NCBI RefSeq assembly: GCF_003429085.1
Contig: NZ_QVTC01000052.1
Coordinates: forward strand, 1-57,552
Length of the DNA stretch: 57,552 bases
Origin: Bacillus sp. V59.32b
GTDB taxonomy: Bacteria > Bacillota > Bacilli > Bacillales > DSM-1321
Direction of reading: 5' to 3'
This document shows, piece by piece, positions 27,261 through 37,090 of the stretch (positions are counted from its first letter, which is position 1; each line of letters opens with the position of its first letter). Position numbers and translations under genes: made by a program. A model generated the notes under the pieces. That model ran no database searches and had not been told where the DNA came from. It saw only the letters and a list, made by a program, of their open reading frames with translations.

Positions 27261-28157
27261 TTAGACTTCATTAGTCCCGGTGTACTTCCAAAATGTTCCG
27301 TGCTTAGCGGGAATCATTTGAACGGTTTGCTTTAATAAGAGCTTTTTCATTTCCCGTTCCACTTCATTTTTAGACATATTATAAACGACTTCGATTTCTC
27401 TCGTAGCGATAACTTTGAAGGATTGGACAAAAGATTCTAGGGATGGAGGACTTTTTGGATCGGGAAGACCGTTTAACATATCATCAAGGATATTTACATA
27501 TACGTCATAAGGGTAAAAACCTGAAATTTTGATTCCTTCTTCTTCGATATTCTGATTGAAGAAGACTAGGGTCGGAATCTCGCTAACATCCATCTCGGAG
27601 GTGATTTTTAAATCACATTGAAAGCCTTTAGCAGCACTTTCAGACGTGATATCATTCATAAATTCATCAACATCGAGACCGACTTCACGGGCGCATTCCG
27701 TCAGGTTACTCATACTGGTAATGTCTTGCTTTTCGAGAAATAATAACTCCTGAAGCTTTCTTAGAAAGAGAATCGCAAGTTTACGTCCCTGCAGTTCCGC
27801 CGCCTTTATCGCTATAGAGGCGCTGTACGGGGAAGCGATTGGGTTTTCCATCCACAAGCTCCCGTCACAGGACATTCCTGATCTGGAGGCCGTCCTTTCC
27901 CAAGCTTGAGCAATATTTTCAAAGTTTTTGTTTTTTCCTCTGTTAAGAGAGGCCAGTTTACCGCTTAACACATGCTTTAAACTGAACAATTGGCCATATT
28001 CAATTTGTAATTTTTTTATGATAGGTTCTAAAGCCCAGCATTCAGGACACAAGGGATCGATAAATACGTAAATTTCAATGGGCTTTTTACAAGCGCCATG
28101 GTGGGATTGAGACTTTATCCAATCTGTAATGTTGAAAACCGGTTTTTGAGAACTCAC
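27261..28157 (-). CDS. spxH: SpxH (YjbH), ClpXP adaptor for Spx
   Basis: 298 residues with a thioredoxin/DsbA-like fold. The N-terminal active-site-like Cys37-Pro-Glu-Cys40 lies in [14 protein letters not shown], and the cis-Pro loop region in [11 protein letters not shown]. SpxH delivers Spx to ClpXP and is itself inactivated by disulphide stress. The start is a GTG overlapping the yjbI stop, so the two are translationally coupled, as in B. subtilis. The His/Cys-rich N-terminal patch (SHHGACKK) found in the family is present. Confidence 0.95.
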   Translation of the reverse strand: MSSQKPVFNITDWIKSQSHHGACKKPIEIYVFIDPLCPECWALEPIIKKLQIEYGQLFSLKHVLSGKLASLNRGKNKNFENIAQAWERTASRSGMSCDGSLWMENPIASPYSASIAIKAAELQGRKLAILFLRKLQELLFLEKQDITSMSNLTECAREVGLDVDEFMNDITSESAAKGFQCDLKITSEMDVSEIPTLVFFNQNIEEEGIKISGFYPYDVYVNILDDMLNGLPDPKSPPSLESFVQSFKVIATREIEVVYNMSKNEVEREMKKLLLKQTVQMIPAKHGTFWKYTGTNEV

Positions 28158-28558
28158 ATGCCTTCTCCTTTCCAGTCTTTTTCAGGTGTATTGATCATGT
28201 GCTGCGCTGTCAGGTATAGACGGTGATAGAAAAATTCCCTAATTTCTCCTTCCATCCCGACTTCGTCCATCGCTTCTCTCATGCACGATAGCCATGCATC
28301 GGCCCGGCTGGGTGTTACCTCAAAAGGGATATGGCGTGCTCTTAACATCGGGTGACCGTGTTCATTCGTATATAATTGAGGACCGCCAAGATACTGGGTC
28401 ATAAATTGTTTTTGCTTTCTGGCGGTTTCTGTTAAATCATCCGGAAAAATCGGTATAAGCTCCGGGTGTTTGCTTACATTGGAGTAAAAGACATCGATAA
28501 GCTTATGCAGGCGCCCTTCTCCAATTGCGTCATATGGCGTAGGGTTTCCATCTTTCAT
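28154..28558 (-). CDS. yjbI: Truncated haemoglobin (group II)
   Basis: 134 residues, normal for trHbO. Likely haem and distal-site residues: proximal His76 in RARHIPFEV, Tyr25 at B10 (VFYSNV) and Trp at G8 in ADAWLSCM (about residue 88). It binds oxygen or NO and may protect or serve SpxH redox chemistry, given the coupled order yjbI-spxH. AAAGGAG precedes the ATG. First gene of the two-gene unit. Confidence 0.95.
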   Translation of the reverse strand: MKDGNPTPYDAIGEGRLHKLIDVFYSNVSKHPELIPIFPDDLTETARKQKQFMTQYLGGPQLYTNEHGHPMLRARHIPFEVTPSRADAWLSCMREAMDEVGMEGEIREFFYHRLYLTAQHMINTPEKDWKGEGM

Positions 28559-28705
28559 GCTGATTACTCCTTTAGTTATATTATGCTTATTTTATCAATC
28601 GCCTTCCGATTTCTCAAATCTAACGCTTGTTAACGATAAGAATGAAGGAGCAGAAGCTTATAACTAAAGGTTTCGACTGTATGTAAGCGATTTCAATTCC
28701 TTTTT

Positions 28706-28797
28706 TTAAAAAGGCTGCCTCTTTTTAATGAACCTACCGGATTGCATGGTACGGTTGCTCCTGAGAAAGAAAATCCTCCCGACCTGAGACAGCCATT
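28706..28797 (-). terminator. Possible terminator of cwlQ
   Basis: On the minus strand GGCTG..CTC pairs with GAG..CAGCC across a long loop that contains its own ACCG/CGGT pairing, then runs into TTTTT. It starts just past the cwlQ stop. Confidence 0.4.
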
Positions 28798-28802
28798 TTA
28801 TA

Positions 28803-29480
28803 TTAACTATAATACGTATCCGTAACTTTTCTTACATAATTTTGAGTTTCTTTAAACGGTGGTATTCCCCCGTGTTTATCCACGTTTCCGGGACCGGCAT
28901 TATAAGCGGCAAGTGCAAGGCTTATGTTCCCATCATAGCGATCCAGCATCTGTCGGAGATATTTGCTTCCACCCATGACATTTTCAAACGGATCCAGTAT
29001 ATTCTTTACGCCGAGACCTCTCGCGGTTGAAGGCATTAATTGCATTAATCCCGTAGCACCGGCGTGGCTCATTGCATCAGGATTAAAGTTGGATTCCTGC
29101 TTGATCACTGATTTAATGAGTTTCTCAGGCAGATTATACAATTCCGCCGCCTTTTTAATGATATCTTCAAAACCTGCTGAAGAAGAGGCAGATAAGGTTG
29201 CGGGCGCCTGAGCAGGAGTAAAGCTTAAGGAAGATGGAACATCGGTCATGCTTTTAATCGGCATGCTATCAAACAGATTGCCAAGAGTATTTTTATTGGT
29301 GAGAATATCGACAAGTCCCCCGAGGGTTTGGGAAATGGAATGATCCCCGTCTTGGCCGATAGCCGCAACCAGCATTTCCTGAAAAAGGTTTTCGGGCTGT
29401 TGCTCGATAGGATTTTGTGTACCGGTTAATCCTTGCAAAGCCTGGAGATCCATCATCATTTTTACATCCTGTAATTTCAA
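28803..29480 (-). CDS. cwlQ: Lytic transglycosylase (CwlQ/YjbJ-like)
   Basis: 225 residues. The C-terminal 115 residues are an SLT domain: catalytic Glu in [11 protein letters not shown], then [17 protein letters not shown] and [18 protein letters not shown]. It cleaves peptidoglycan between MurNAc and GlcNAc. The N-terminal 100 residues are low-complexity, rich in Ser/Ala/Leu, with no obvious signal peptide, as in B. subtilis CwlQ (YjbJ). The frame opens at a GTG inside GAGGTG; the TTG at 29480, 8 nt after that site, is the more likely start. Confidence 0.88.
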   Translation of the reverse strand: MKLQDVKMMMDLQALQGLTGTQNPIEQQPENLFQEMLVAAIGQDGDHSISQTLGGLVDILTNKNTLGNLFDSMPIKSMTDVPSSLSFTPAQAPATLSASSSAGFEDIIKKAAELYNLPEKLIKSVIKQESNFNPDAMSHAGATGLMQLMPSTARGLGVKNILDPFENVMGGSKYLRQMLDRYDGNISLALAAYNAGPGNVDKHGGIPPFKETQNYVRKVTDTYYS

Positions 29481-29523
29481 ATTAATATTCACCTCAAAAA
29501 AATAGTTTGAATGTTTGTCTAAA

Positions 29524-30102
29524 TTACTTGTTTATCATTGCATTATACAGTCTTCTAATTTTATTTTCGGTTGTTCTGGCGGGAATGTTAAGGTTTTTAA
29601 GCAAATTTATAAAAATATTCTGGCCTTCCGTCTTGTTCGTTACTTCATATTCTACTTCATAATCTTCTTCATTTAAATAAGTGCTGTGGTCAAGAACAAG
29701 CAATCCGCCTTGATATTGGAGTTCTGCCCGGTTTGTTTGAAGCGTCCCAAAATATTGAATGTTCTTGGGGGATATGCCCATCGTTTCAATGAGCTTGGCA
29801 ATGCCGCTTTCCGGTAACGAAGTTCCTTTTAAGATGCTATCTGCCTGTTTCTTTGTCAGCTCCAGATTCGTTTCAAGTAAGCCGTCTTTTGCCGGCTGCT
29901 TAAGTGTTAATTCATATCTCTCGTTTTTTTCACGAATTCTTAAAGCTGATTTTTGATCCTTTAGTTCAAAAAGCGGTGTATCAAAATAGTGATTTAGCTG
30001 GGTTGTAAAATCTGTTTCGGCAACATTGAAATGTTCCATCAGCTTGTCAAATTCATTCCTATATAATAAATTTTTAAATTCAATCTCGATGTGTTGATCC
30101 AC
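29524..30102 (-). CDS. yjbK: CYTH-domain triphosphatase (YjbK)
   Basis: 192 residues spanning one CYTH domain. The metal/phosphate tunnel signature EIEFK (residues 6-10) is present, with paired basic and acidic strand residues later ([28 protein letters not shown]). CYTH enzymes hydrolyse inorganic triphosphate or organic triphosphates. Its closeness to relQ, ppnK and prpE suggests a nucleotide or phosphate housekeeping role. GTG start with AGGATG upstream. It is divergent from yjbL. Confidence 0.9.
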   Translation of the reverse strand: MDQHIEIEFKNLLYRNEFDKLMEHFNVAETDFTTQLNHYFDTPLFELKDQKSALRIREKNERYELTLKQPAKDGLLETNLELTKKQADSILKGTSLPESGIAKLIETMGISPKNIQYFGTLQTNRAELQYQGGLLVLDHSTYLNEEDYEVEYEVTNKTEGQNIFINLLKNLNIPARTTENKIRRLYNAMINK

Positions 30103-30243
30103 AGGAAATCATCCTTTCCTTAAATCTTCGATTCGTTCATTTTATTCATTATGTCCCGAATGCATCTAAACAGCAAACTTGAATTTTTAGGAATCATACC
30201 TGGAATGTGATAAAATGAAGTCGTGAAATTGGGAGGTTGAATT

Positions 30244-30612
30244 ATGAAAGAGAGAATTACGATCAATGAAGCCGACATCATCAATAACGAACTGGTGCTA
30301 AAAACGGGTGACTCCATTGATTTATCCAAACTGACACCAAAAGAACAGTTGTTGGTTGATTCCGACGGTATTGCTTTTATATACATCACGGAAAATCATG
30401 ATGATTATACATATATTTCATTGCCTGAAATCATCTGGCCTGCACTAAAGGAAGCCTGGTCAAGGAAATTACCGGCCGTAGTTACCTCGGATAATAAGAA
30501 GCTTGAATTGACAGAGATATTTGAAGAACTTGCTTATTTAATCGACAATATTCAGGGGAACGGGAATTATGGGGAAGAATTTGTTTCAAAAGTAGAACAG
30601 ACTTTTCTTTAA
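30244..30612 (+). CDS. yjbL: YjbL, conserved hypothetical protein
   Basis: 122 residues, acidic and soluble, with no signal peptide. GGGAGG stands before the ATG. The pattern LTPKEQLLVDSDGIAFIYI and the C-terminal ELTEIFEELAYLIDNIQGN fit YjbL, which lies between yjbK and relQ in B. subtilis. No catalytic motif is visible and the function is unknown. A dispersed repeat separates it from relQ. Confidence 0.8.
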   Translation: MKERITINEADIINNELVLKTGDSIDLSKLTPKEQLLVDSDGIAFIYITENHDDYTYISLPEIIWPALKEAWSRKLPAVVTSDNKKLELTEIFEELAYLIDNIQGNGNYGEEFVSKVEQTFL

Positions 30613-30649
30613 ATGAGAGTATAACTTTTTCAACTTTGAAAGATGTCTA

Positions 30650-30745
30650 GATGCGACGTACAGGATGTGATCTTTGCGCCGACGTCCTTACAGGAAGTGG
30701 CGGACATAGTCGTTCTTCCTTAATTACGGCGCTTGCGCTTTTCTA
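30650..30745. repeat. Dispersed repeat between yjbL and relQ
   Basis: Carries GTACAGGATGTG, CGCCGACGTCC and TTAGTCGTTCTTCC-like (ATAGTCGTTCTTCCTTA) blocks and ends in GGCGCTTGCGCTTTT. The last two are shared with the element at 16535-16690. No coding potential. Confidence 0.6.
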
Positions 30746-30784
30746 AGTTGAAAACTGAAAAGCTTTGGGGACAGGGGTGCAGCC

Positions 30785-31426
30785 ATGGAACATTGGGATG
30801 ATTTTTTGGCTCCTTATAAACAGGCTATTGAGGAGTTGAAGCTAAAATTAAAGGGGATGAGAACTCAATTCGAGCGTGAGCAAATACATTCGCCGATTGA
30901 GTTTGTCACTGGAAGAGTAAAGCCGATTGTCAGCATTCTGGATAAAGCCGTTCAAAAGAATATCGCCTTGGATAACTTAGGTGCAGAGATGCAGGATATT
31001 GCCGGTATTCGGATGATGTGCCAGTTTGTCGATGATATCAGGAGAGTAGTAGAGCTGTTGCGTGCGAGAAATGATTTTGAAATAGTCGAGGAAAGAGATT
31101 ATATTTCCCACAAAAAAGCAAGTGGTTATCGATCTTATCATATGGTGATCCGCTATCCAGTTCAGACCATCCATGGTGAAAAGAAAATTCTTGTAGAAAT
31201 ACAGATTCGGACATTGGCGATGAATTTCTGGGCAACAATTGAGCATTCTTTAAACTATAAATACAAAGGGGACTTTCCTGAAGACATTCAAATCCGCCTC
31301 AAAAGGGCAGCAGAAGCAGCTTTTTTACTTGATGAAGAAATGTCGCAAATTCGATTGGAAATTCAGGAAGCGCAGCGGATTTTTTCAAGAAAGAAAGAAA
31401 CATTTGGAAAATCTGAACGGAAATAG
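30785..31426 (+). CDS. relQ: Small alarmone synthetase RelQ (SasB)
   Basis: 213 residues (211 in B. subtilis). It transfers pyrophosphate from ATP to GDP or GTP to make (p)ppGpp. The synthetase core is intact: GRVKPIVSILDKA, IAGIRMMCQFVDDI, KASGYRSYHMVIRYP and EIQIRTLAMNFWATIEHSLNYKY. A C-terminal helix mediates tetramer formation in the family. It lacks the hydrolase and regulatory domains of long Rel. AGGGGTG precedes the ATG. The stop codon abuts the short 20-nt repeat array. Confidence 0.95.
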   Translation: MEHWDDFLAPYKQAIEELKLKLKGMRTQFEREQIHSPIEFVTGRVKPIVSILDKAVQKNIALDNLGAEMQDIAGIRMMCQFVDDIRRVVELLRARNDFEIVEERDYISHKKASGYRSYHMVIRYPVQTIHGEKKILVEIQIRTLAMNFWATIEHSLNYKYKGDFPEDIQIRLKRAAEAAFLLDEEMSQIRLEIQEAQRIFSRKKETFGKSERK

Positions 31427-31505
31427 GCTTCCGAACCATGGATGTATTATCCAAAATCAGATTTTATTATCCAAACTCAGGATTTATTATCCGAACTCAG
31501 GTTAC
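31426..31505. repeat. Short 20-nt tandem array after relQ
   Basis: Three clear units (31446-31465, 31466-31485, 31486-31505) of the form ATTATCCAAACTCAGGATTT, plus a worn unit at 31426-31445 that touches the relQ stop codon. The unit shares ATTATC and CAAAYTCAG with the large array at 22913-23518, in a different order. Confidence 0.8.
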
Positions 31506-31760
31506 ATGTTCAGCCGATTCAAAAAATCATGATAATGAATCCAATAAGACGGCCGGGGCAAAGCAGACTATAAATTATTAAGCCATCATAGCATTTTCTT
31601 ATTTTAAATAGCCCCGCCTCCTTTTCAATTGACTATGGTATATGTCTCTGTTGATTCACATAAGCTGAGATTCCCATCAAATCAAGATTCGAACAAATGA
31701 CTAATACTGCTTTTCTAATATAGTATCCGCTAAAAAAATCTAGTAAACAGGGTGAGATCA
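31506..31760 (+). promoter_or_regulatory. Noncoding gap before the NAD kinase gene
   Basis: AT-rich, no convincing open frame. GGGGC (around 31555) could pair with GCCCC (around 31611) over a long loop as a weak relQ terminator. No promoter could be fixed with confidence. Confidence 0.3.
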
Positions 31761-32555
31761 ATGAAATTTGCGATAACCTCAAAGGGAGACGCCAAATCGA
31801 ATACGCTTATGCACAAAATGCGCACATATCTTCAGGATTTTAAACTGGAGTATGATGAAAACCAGCCGGATATCGTTGTATCAATAGGTGGAGACGGGAC
31901 TTTATTATATGCGTTCCACCGTTATAAAAACCGTCTGGATAAAACGGCTTTTGTCGGTGTTCATACGGGTCACCTTGGTTTTTACGCAGATTGGACACCG
32001 GGGGAAATAGAAAAACTCGTCATCGCCCTGGCTAAAACACCGTTTCAGGTCGTGGAATATCCTCTTTTGGAAGTGATTGTCCGATATCAACATGGAGGAA
32101 GAGAGTCCAGATTCCTTGCCTTAAATGAATCGACCGTAAAAAGTGTGGATAGTACCCTTGTCATGGACGTTGAGATACGCGGTCAGCATTTCGAAACCTT
32201 CCGCGGAGATGGCCTTTGTATCTCAACTCCATCCGGAAGTACGGCATACAATAAAGCATTGGGCGGTGCTATTATCCATCCTTCCTTTGATGCGATCCAG
32301 CTTGCTGAAATGGCTTCGATCAACAATCGGGTTTTCCGTACAGTGGGATCGCCGTTATTACTGCCGGGACACCATACGTGCATGCTGAGACCAGTAAATA
32401 ACGTAAACTTCCAAATAACGATAGATCATTTGTCACTGCTGCATGAAGATGTTAAGTCGATGCAGTTTCGGGTTGCGGATGAAAAAATTCGTTTTGCCAG
32501 ATTCCGGCCGTTTCCTTTTTGGAAAAGGGTCCATGATTCTTTCATTTCAGGTTAA
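31761..32555 (+). CDS. ppnK: NAD kinase
   Basis: 264 residues (266 in B. subtilis NadF/PpnK). It phosphorylates NAD+ to NADP+. Hallmarks: [12 protein letters not shown] (GGDGT, about residues 44-48), LNESTVK with the NE/D-type substrate motif, and [19 protein letters not shown] 9 nt upstream lies inside AGGGTGAG; the ATG at 31761 is preferred. It is followed 18 nt later by the pseudouridine synthase, the conserved yjbN-yjbO order. Confidence 0.95.
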   Translation: MKFAITSKGDAKSNTLMHKMRTYLQDFKLEYDENQPDIVVSIGGDGTLLYAFHRYKNRLDKTAFVGVHTGHLGFYADWTPGEIEKLVIALAKTPFQVVEYPLLEVIVRYQHGGRESRFLALNESTVKSVDSTLVMDVEIRGQHFETFRGDGLCISTPSGSTAYNKALGGAIIHPSFDAIQLAEMASINNRVFRTVGSPLLLPGHHTCMLRPVNNVNFQITIDHLSLLHEDVKSMQFRVADEKIRFARFRPFPFWKRVHDSFISG

Positions 32556-32573
32556 GGAGTTACCGATGCCCAC

Positions 32574-33488
32574 ATGTCAAACAGGAACCTTCAAAAACCT
32601 TTCCGGCTTGAATGGATGACCGTAAATAACGATGACGGCAAGCTTCTGAGAACTTTCCTTGCTGAACAACATATTTCGAAACGGACATTGAAAGCGATCA
32701 AATTCGACGGTGGAAAAATAAAAGTGAATGAAAAAGAGGTAACCGTCCGGCATCTTCTTACTGCCGGAGACAAAATTGAGGTTATCTTCCCACCGGAAGA
32801 AGCAAACAGTCGGCTTATTGCTGAAAATATCCCCCTCCAGATTAAATATGAAGATGACTATGTTCTTGTAGCAGTCAAACCGGCTCACATGAATACGATC
32901 CCTTCCAGAGAACATCCGGCAGGCAGCCTTGCCAACGCGCTGGCCGGTTATTATAAGAAAAGAAAGTTGTCATCTACCATCCATATCGTAACAAGGCTTG
33001 ACCGCGACACTTCAGGCCTTGTTTTAATTGCTAAGCATCGACATGTGCACCACCTCTTAAGTGAACAGCAGAAGCAGGGCTTGGTGAAGCGGCGATATAC
33101 AGCAGTTGTAGAAGGCATTCTTAAAGAAGAGAATGGGAAAATAGATGAGCCGATTGGCCGAAGACCCACGAGCATTATTGAACGGGAGGTCAGGGCTGAC
33201 GGCCAATATGCTTGTACGCTTTTTGAGGTAATCGCCAGATTAAAAGGGTATACCCATATTGAGCTTCAGTTATTGACCGGACGTACGCATCAAATCCGGG
33301 TCCACTTATCACATTATGGTTTCCCGCTTGCGGGCGATGATCTATATGGAGGGGGCAGGAAAGATATGGCTAGACAGGCCTTGCATTGCAGCAGTGTAAC
33401 GTTCTTTCATCCTTTTTTAAACAGGACCCTTACATTTGAAGAACAACTCCCGGCTGATATGCTTAAGCTCATTAATCAATCGCAGTAG
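32574..33488 (+). CDS. yjbO: RluA-family pseudouridine synthase (YjbO)
   Basis: 304 residues. The catalytic motif HIVTRLDRDTSGL (Asp143) and the later LLTGRTHQIRVHLSHYGFPLAGD block define the RluA/RluD family, which isomerises uridine to pseudouridine in rRNA or tRNA. An N-terminal S4-like region (KRTLKAIKFDGGKIKVNEKEV) precedes it. AAGGAG lies 14 nt before the ATG at 32574, longer than usual; an ATG 14 codons downstream has no better site. The exact RNA target is unknown. Confidence 0.92.
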   Translation: MSNRNLQKPFRLEWMTVNNDDGKLLRTFLAEQHISKRTLKAIKFDGGKIKVNEKEVTVRHLLTAGDKIEVIFPPEEANSRLIAENIPLQIKYEDDYVLVAVKPAHMNTIPSREHPAGSLANALAGYYKKRKLSSTIHIVTRLDRDTSGLVLIAKHRHVHHLLSEQQKQGLVKRRYTAVVEGILKEENGKIDEPIGRRPTSIIEREVRADGQYACTLFEVIARLKGYTHIELQLLTGRTHQIRVHLSHYGFPLAGDDLYGGGRKDMARQALHCSSVTFFHPFLNRTLTFEEQLPADMLKLINQSQ

Positions 33489-33570
33489 CCCGGTCTGCTG
33501 CATACAATTAAGTAAGTTTATAGAAAAATATCTTTTTTAAAAGTGTAGGACACGTTGTGCTTACAAAGTT

Positions 33571-34314
33571 TTAATCGAAAGTGGAGCGAAACTTTTCAGG
33601 AATATAAGGCATGGCTGAAGGTACATCTATCAGTTCCATTTCCGGATAGCGTAAGGCGGTTAATTTACCGCCAAACACACAGCCAGTATCGATGTTGTAT
33701 GTATGGTTCACTCTACGCGCTTCCTTAACCGGGGTGTGTCCATAGACGATCCATGCATCACCCGTATATTCCCCGGCCCAGTCAAGCCTAACCGGGGTTC
33801 CGTCTGGGTGTTTAGCTCCGGTGATGTCTCCATATAGAACAAAAGTCTGTATCTTATTGTTGTTCTTACCGATGTAGTCAGCTCGAATGCCTGCATGGGC
33901 GATGATTAACTTTCCATCGTCGGCCATCTGATAAAGCGGAGACTGTTCGTAGAGGTCGAGAAACTTTTTTCTTATTTTCTTTTGTTCACGGACGGGCAGG
34001 GCTTCATATTCGGCAACAGTCGTTTCAAGCCCGTGTTTGATTTGCACCTTGTTTCCCTGGAAATACCGGTACAGTTTATTGCAGTGGTTGCCTGGTGAAT
34101 AAAGGGCTAGCTTTTGGATAATAACGAGCTCATATACCGTGTCAACCACTTTAAGGGAATCCGGCCCCCTGTCGGTCAGATCTCCGACAAATGCGAGGAT
34201 CCTCCCCGTGGGATGAACCGGTATACCGCTATCCCAGGAGTAGCCGAGTTTTTCTGTCAATTCCTTGAATTCCCCGAAACAGCCGTGAATGTCACCAATG
34301 ATATCTATCTGCAT
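33571..34314 (-). CDS. prpE: PrpE, bis(5'-nucleosyl)-tetraphosphatase
   Basis: 247 residues (244 in B. subtilis). A calcineurin-like metallophosphatase with GDIHG (residues 7-11), GDLTDRGP and GNHxxKL motifs, followed by HAG and YGHTPV metal ligands. It asymmetrically cleaves Ap4A, and in B. subtilis it also affects spore germination. GAGGGTG contains an in-frame GTG, but the ATG at 34314 has proper spacing. It is divergent from mgtE. Confidence 0.92.
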   Translation of the reverse strand: MQIDIIGDIHGCFGEFKELTEKLGYSWDSGIPVHPTGRILAFVGDLTDRGPDSLKVVDTVYELVIIQKLALYSPGNHCNKLYRYFQGNKVQIKHGLETTVAEYEALPVREQKKIRKKFLDLYEQSPLYQMADDGKLIIAHAGIRADYIGKNNNKIQTFVLYGDITGAKHPDGTPVRLDWAGEYTGDAWIVYGHTPVKEARRVNHTYNIDTGCVFGGKLTALRYPEMELIDVPSAMPYIPEKFRSTFD

Positions 34315-34508
34315 TTTTAACACCCTCTGAGTAGTTTCTTTAAAAATGGAGCTAATAGTATAATACCCTGAAGGGGAAATTAAATAACAATAAGGAACGG
34401 AATTGCACCCCAGCTGCTAACTTCAAGATGTTTTGCATACGTCCTTTTGGTACAAATAATAATAGTTCAACGCTGCTTGAGATTTTGCGCGGGAGGAGGT
34501 ACGGAAAA

Positions 34509-35870
34509 ATGTCGGATTCCTTGGAAAATATAAATACAGGTTTACTAATCCGAGCCTTAGAGGATGGGGACATAGATTCCTTCCGAAATGAATTTATGGA
34601 GTTGCACGCTTACGACCAGGCACAGTTTTACACAAGCCTTGAGGATGATCTCCGTTCGAAGGTTTACCTTTATCTATCGCCGGAAGAAATGGCAGATCTC
34701 TTTGAAAATATTGAAATTGAAGAAGAAGAATATGAAAACCTGCTTGCGGAAATGGCACCTGCTTATGTGGCTGAAATGCTTTCTCATATGTATGCCGATG
34801 ATGCGGTGGATGTTTTAAATGAGCTGGATAAGGAACAGGCTGTCAGCTACTTGACGATCATGGATGACGAAGCTGCCCAGGAAATCAAAGAGCTTTTAAG
34901 CTATGAAGAATATACGGCCGGAAGCATCATGACCACGGAATTTATCGCGATTTCCGCCAACCAAACCGTCCGTTCGGCGATGTATATCCTCAAAAAAGAA
35001 GCGCCGCAGGCTGAAACGATTTATTATGTGTATGTGATCGATGATGACCGTAAGCTTTTAGGTGTCATTTCGCTTCGTGATTTAATTATCGCCGATGATG
35101 AAACGATGATTTCCGAAATTATGTTTGACCGTATCGTGGCCGTATCGGTAACGGAGGATCAAGAAGAAGTGGCGAGAAAAATGAGGGATTATAATTTTCT
35201 GGCTGTACCGGTAGTTGATTTCCAAGAGCATCTGGTGGGGATCATTACGGTCGATGACATTATGGATGTTATGGAGGAAGAGGCCTCTGATGATTATTCA
35301 AAGCTTGCGGGTATCTCAGATTTGGATCGGGTGGATAAAAATCCCTTTGCCGCAGCAAAAAAACGGCTGCCCTGGCTTGTGATTCTATTGTTTCTGGGAA
35401 TGATGACCGCCAGTTTGATCGGCAGATTCGAGGAGACATTGAGCCAAAAAGCCATACTGGCCGTTTTTATTCCCTTGATTGCAGGCATGGCGGGGAATAC
35501 CGGGACACAGGCACTGGCCGTCGCCGTTCGGGGAATCGCAACTGGTGACCTTGAGGAAGCAAGCAAGTGGAAACTCATTATGAGGGAAGCGGGGACTGGC
35601 TTAATCACAGGGACAATCTGCGGAACGCTGGTGATCTTCATCGTTTTCTTCTGGCAGCATGACTGGGTACTTGGATTTTTGGTAGGCGCCTCGATTTTTG
35701 CCACTCTAATCGTTGCCACTATCGCCGGATCTCTTGTACCGCTTCTTATGCATAAAATGAAAGTCGATCCTGCTGTGGCATCCGGACCATTCATCACGAC
35801 TATCAACGATATTATTAGTATTTTAATCTATTTTGGCATGGCAACCTTGTTCATGAGCTATCTGTCGTAG
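34509..35870 (+). CDS. mgtE: Magnesium transporter MgtE
   Basis: 453 residues. The plan is complete: N-terminal helical Mg-sensing domain (residues 1-130, acidic EEEEYENLLAEM), a CBS pair (TAGSIMTTEFIAI; VPVVDFQEHLVGIITVDDI), and five membrane spans with the pore motif FIPLIAGMAGNTGTQ. It is a Mg2+-gated channel. GGGAGGAGG lies before the ATG at 34509; the longer upstream frame lacks a site. The 190-nt divergent region upstream shows no M-box pattern, unlike mgtE of B. subtilis, but a TATAAT stands at 34359-34364. Confidence 0.94.
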   Translation: MSDSLENINTGLLIRALEDGDIDSFRNEFMELHAYDQAQFYTSLEDDLRSKVYLYLSPEEMADLFENIEIEEEEYENLLAEMAPAYVAEMLSHMYADDAVDVLNELDKEQAVSYLTIMDDEAAQEIKELLSYEEYTAGSIMTTEFIAISANQTVRSAMYILKKEAPQAETIYYVYVIDDDRKLLGVISLRDLIIADDETMISEIMFDRIVAVSVTEDQEEVARKMRDYNFLAVPVVDFQEHLVGIITVDDIMDVMEEEASDDYSKLAGISDLDRVDKNPFAAAKKRLPWLVILLFLGMMTASLIGRFEETLSQKAILAVFIPLIAGMAGNTGTQALAVAVRGIATGDLEEASKWKLIMREAGTGLITGTICGTLVIFIVFFWQHDWVLGFLVGASIFATLIVATIAGSLVPLLMHKMKVDPAVASGPFITTINDIISILIYFGMATLFMSYLS

Positions 35871-35879
35871 TGTCAAAGT

Positions 35880-35945
35880 AAATCGCCGAGTGGTAAGCCT
35901 CAAAAGGTGGGGAATAGGTGTTGCACTTACGCTAGGAAAGCAACT
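35880..35945. repeat. Degenerate dispersed repeat after mgtE
   Basis: GAGTGGTAAGCCTCAAAAGG and GGTGTTGCACTTACGC blocks resemble the stretches near 5210-5240 and 190-230. Boundaries are uncertain. Confidence 0.4.
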
Positions 35946-35956
35946 ATCTCCCAAAA

Positions 35957-35992
35957 CAAGAACCTGCAGCTTGGAGTGGCTGCAGGTTCTTG
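35957..35992. terminator. Terminator between mgtE and yhfC
   Basis: A perfect 14-bp stem (CAAGAACCTGCAGC with its complement, 8-nt loop) between convergent genes. The T run is weak. Confidence 0.75.
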
Positions 35993-36003
35993 TTGGATTC
36001 GGC

Positions 36004-36786
36004 TTATACAGGGTTTGAAAATAACTTTCTAGACTTCCGGATCCACATTATTGCTCCAACGGCAATAAATACGTAAAAGATTTCGATTATGAAAATGTTC
36101 GTAATCACATCCTTTTGGTATAGAGCTGCAGGGAAGTTTAGCAGGGCGTGAATTCCAATTGCATATAGGAGATAGACTTTCTTATTCTCCTTAACTGCAT
36201 ATAAGACAAGCAGGGAAAGAGCAATCTGGAAAGCGATAGCTGAAATCCTCTCGATTCCGCCGAGCAAGTACAGGTAGGAAGGTTCACTAATTAATTGCTG
36301 CTTTACCGGCTGCAATGCGTCTTTCGTCTGCTGATTAATGAGCAGCTTATCGAATGTGCCATTATTGATCATGAAGGCATAAGCTAGCATGGTAATATTG
36401 GTGATTCCTACAATCATCACTGACTCCAGACCGCCGTGGCCAAGTCCGAAGGCCAAACCATCCTTACATTCCCGATATTTTTTCAATAGGAAAGAAAACA
36501 TGAGGAAGCGCCCAGTCTCTTCAAAAATTCCTGCCATTAACCCTCCATAGAGCATATAAGCCCAAGGATTTTCCAACAGCGAACTGGCCGGGCCGTTATT
36601 AAACACCACAAAAGGGACTAAACCCTCTAAAACTTGAACGAATAAAAAGAAAGTTAACGCACCGACAAGTAAAACTTTTAATGAAATTTTATATTTTTTC
36701 TTGAAATAGACAGTCAGCACAATTGGAATAATGATTGCAATGGCAATACTGATGATAAGGGATATCATACTCTCCGTTTTGACCAT
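36004..36786 (-). CDS. yhfC: YhfC-family intramembrane metalloprotease
   Basis: 260 residues and about eight hydrophobic spans. The glutamate motif FEETGRFLMF (about residues 86-95), then FGLGHGGLESVMIVG and a late AIGIHALLNFPAAL with a His are the conserved triad regions of the YhfC family, related to CPBP-type intramembrane proteases. The substrate is unknown. GGAGGTG stands 5 nt before the ATG. It is not in this neighbourhood in B. subtilis. Confidence 0.85.
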   Translation of the reverse strand: MVKTESMISLIISIAIAIIIPIVLTVYFKKKYKISLKVLLVGALTFFLFVQVLEGLVPFVVFNNGPASSLLENPWAYMLYGGLMAGIFEETGRFLMFSFLLKKYRECKDGLAFGLGHGGLESVMIVGITNITMLAYAFMINNGTFDKLLINQQTKDALQPVKQQLISEPSYLYLLGGIERISAIAFQIALSLLVLYAVKENKKVYLLYAIGIHALLNFPAALYQKDVITNIFIIEIFYVFIAVGAIMWIRKSRKLFSNPV

Positions 36787-37090
36787 TTTTTCACCTCCTG
36801 ATTAATTTGAAAGATTCTAATGGATCTGGCTTTCAAAGAGAGAATTTCTTTGGTTAAAGCGAGTAATGATTTTTAGCAGAATCGCATTGCCGAGAAACAA
36901 GCCGGCTCCGATTAAGAATAATACAGTCGAGGCTTTTATGTAAGATTATTCCAATAGAATGATTTTAAAACAGAATCATTGTTTTAACAATATGTTGTTT
37001 CGAAAAATGTTTTATTCGTCTCGATTGTTTGATATACTCTAATTAGTACTAGGTGCTAATAACTTGTATTAAACAGGAGGCATATAAGCC
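36787..37090 (+). promoter_or_regulatory. Divergent yhfC-fabI region with fabI promoter and FapR site
   Basis: A TATACT -10 (37033-37038) is followed at once by the FapR palindrome ATTAGTACTAGGTGCTAAT (37042-37060), so FapR would sit over the start point. AACAGGAGG at 37072-37080 is the fabI ribosome binding site. The remaining 250 nt show nothing else convincing. Confidence 0.88.

Noticed and set aside
35294-35806. 170-aa minus-strand frame within mgtE
   Set aside because: Shadow of the membrane region of mgtE with biased composition and no start signals.
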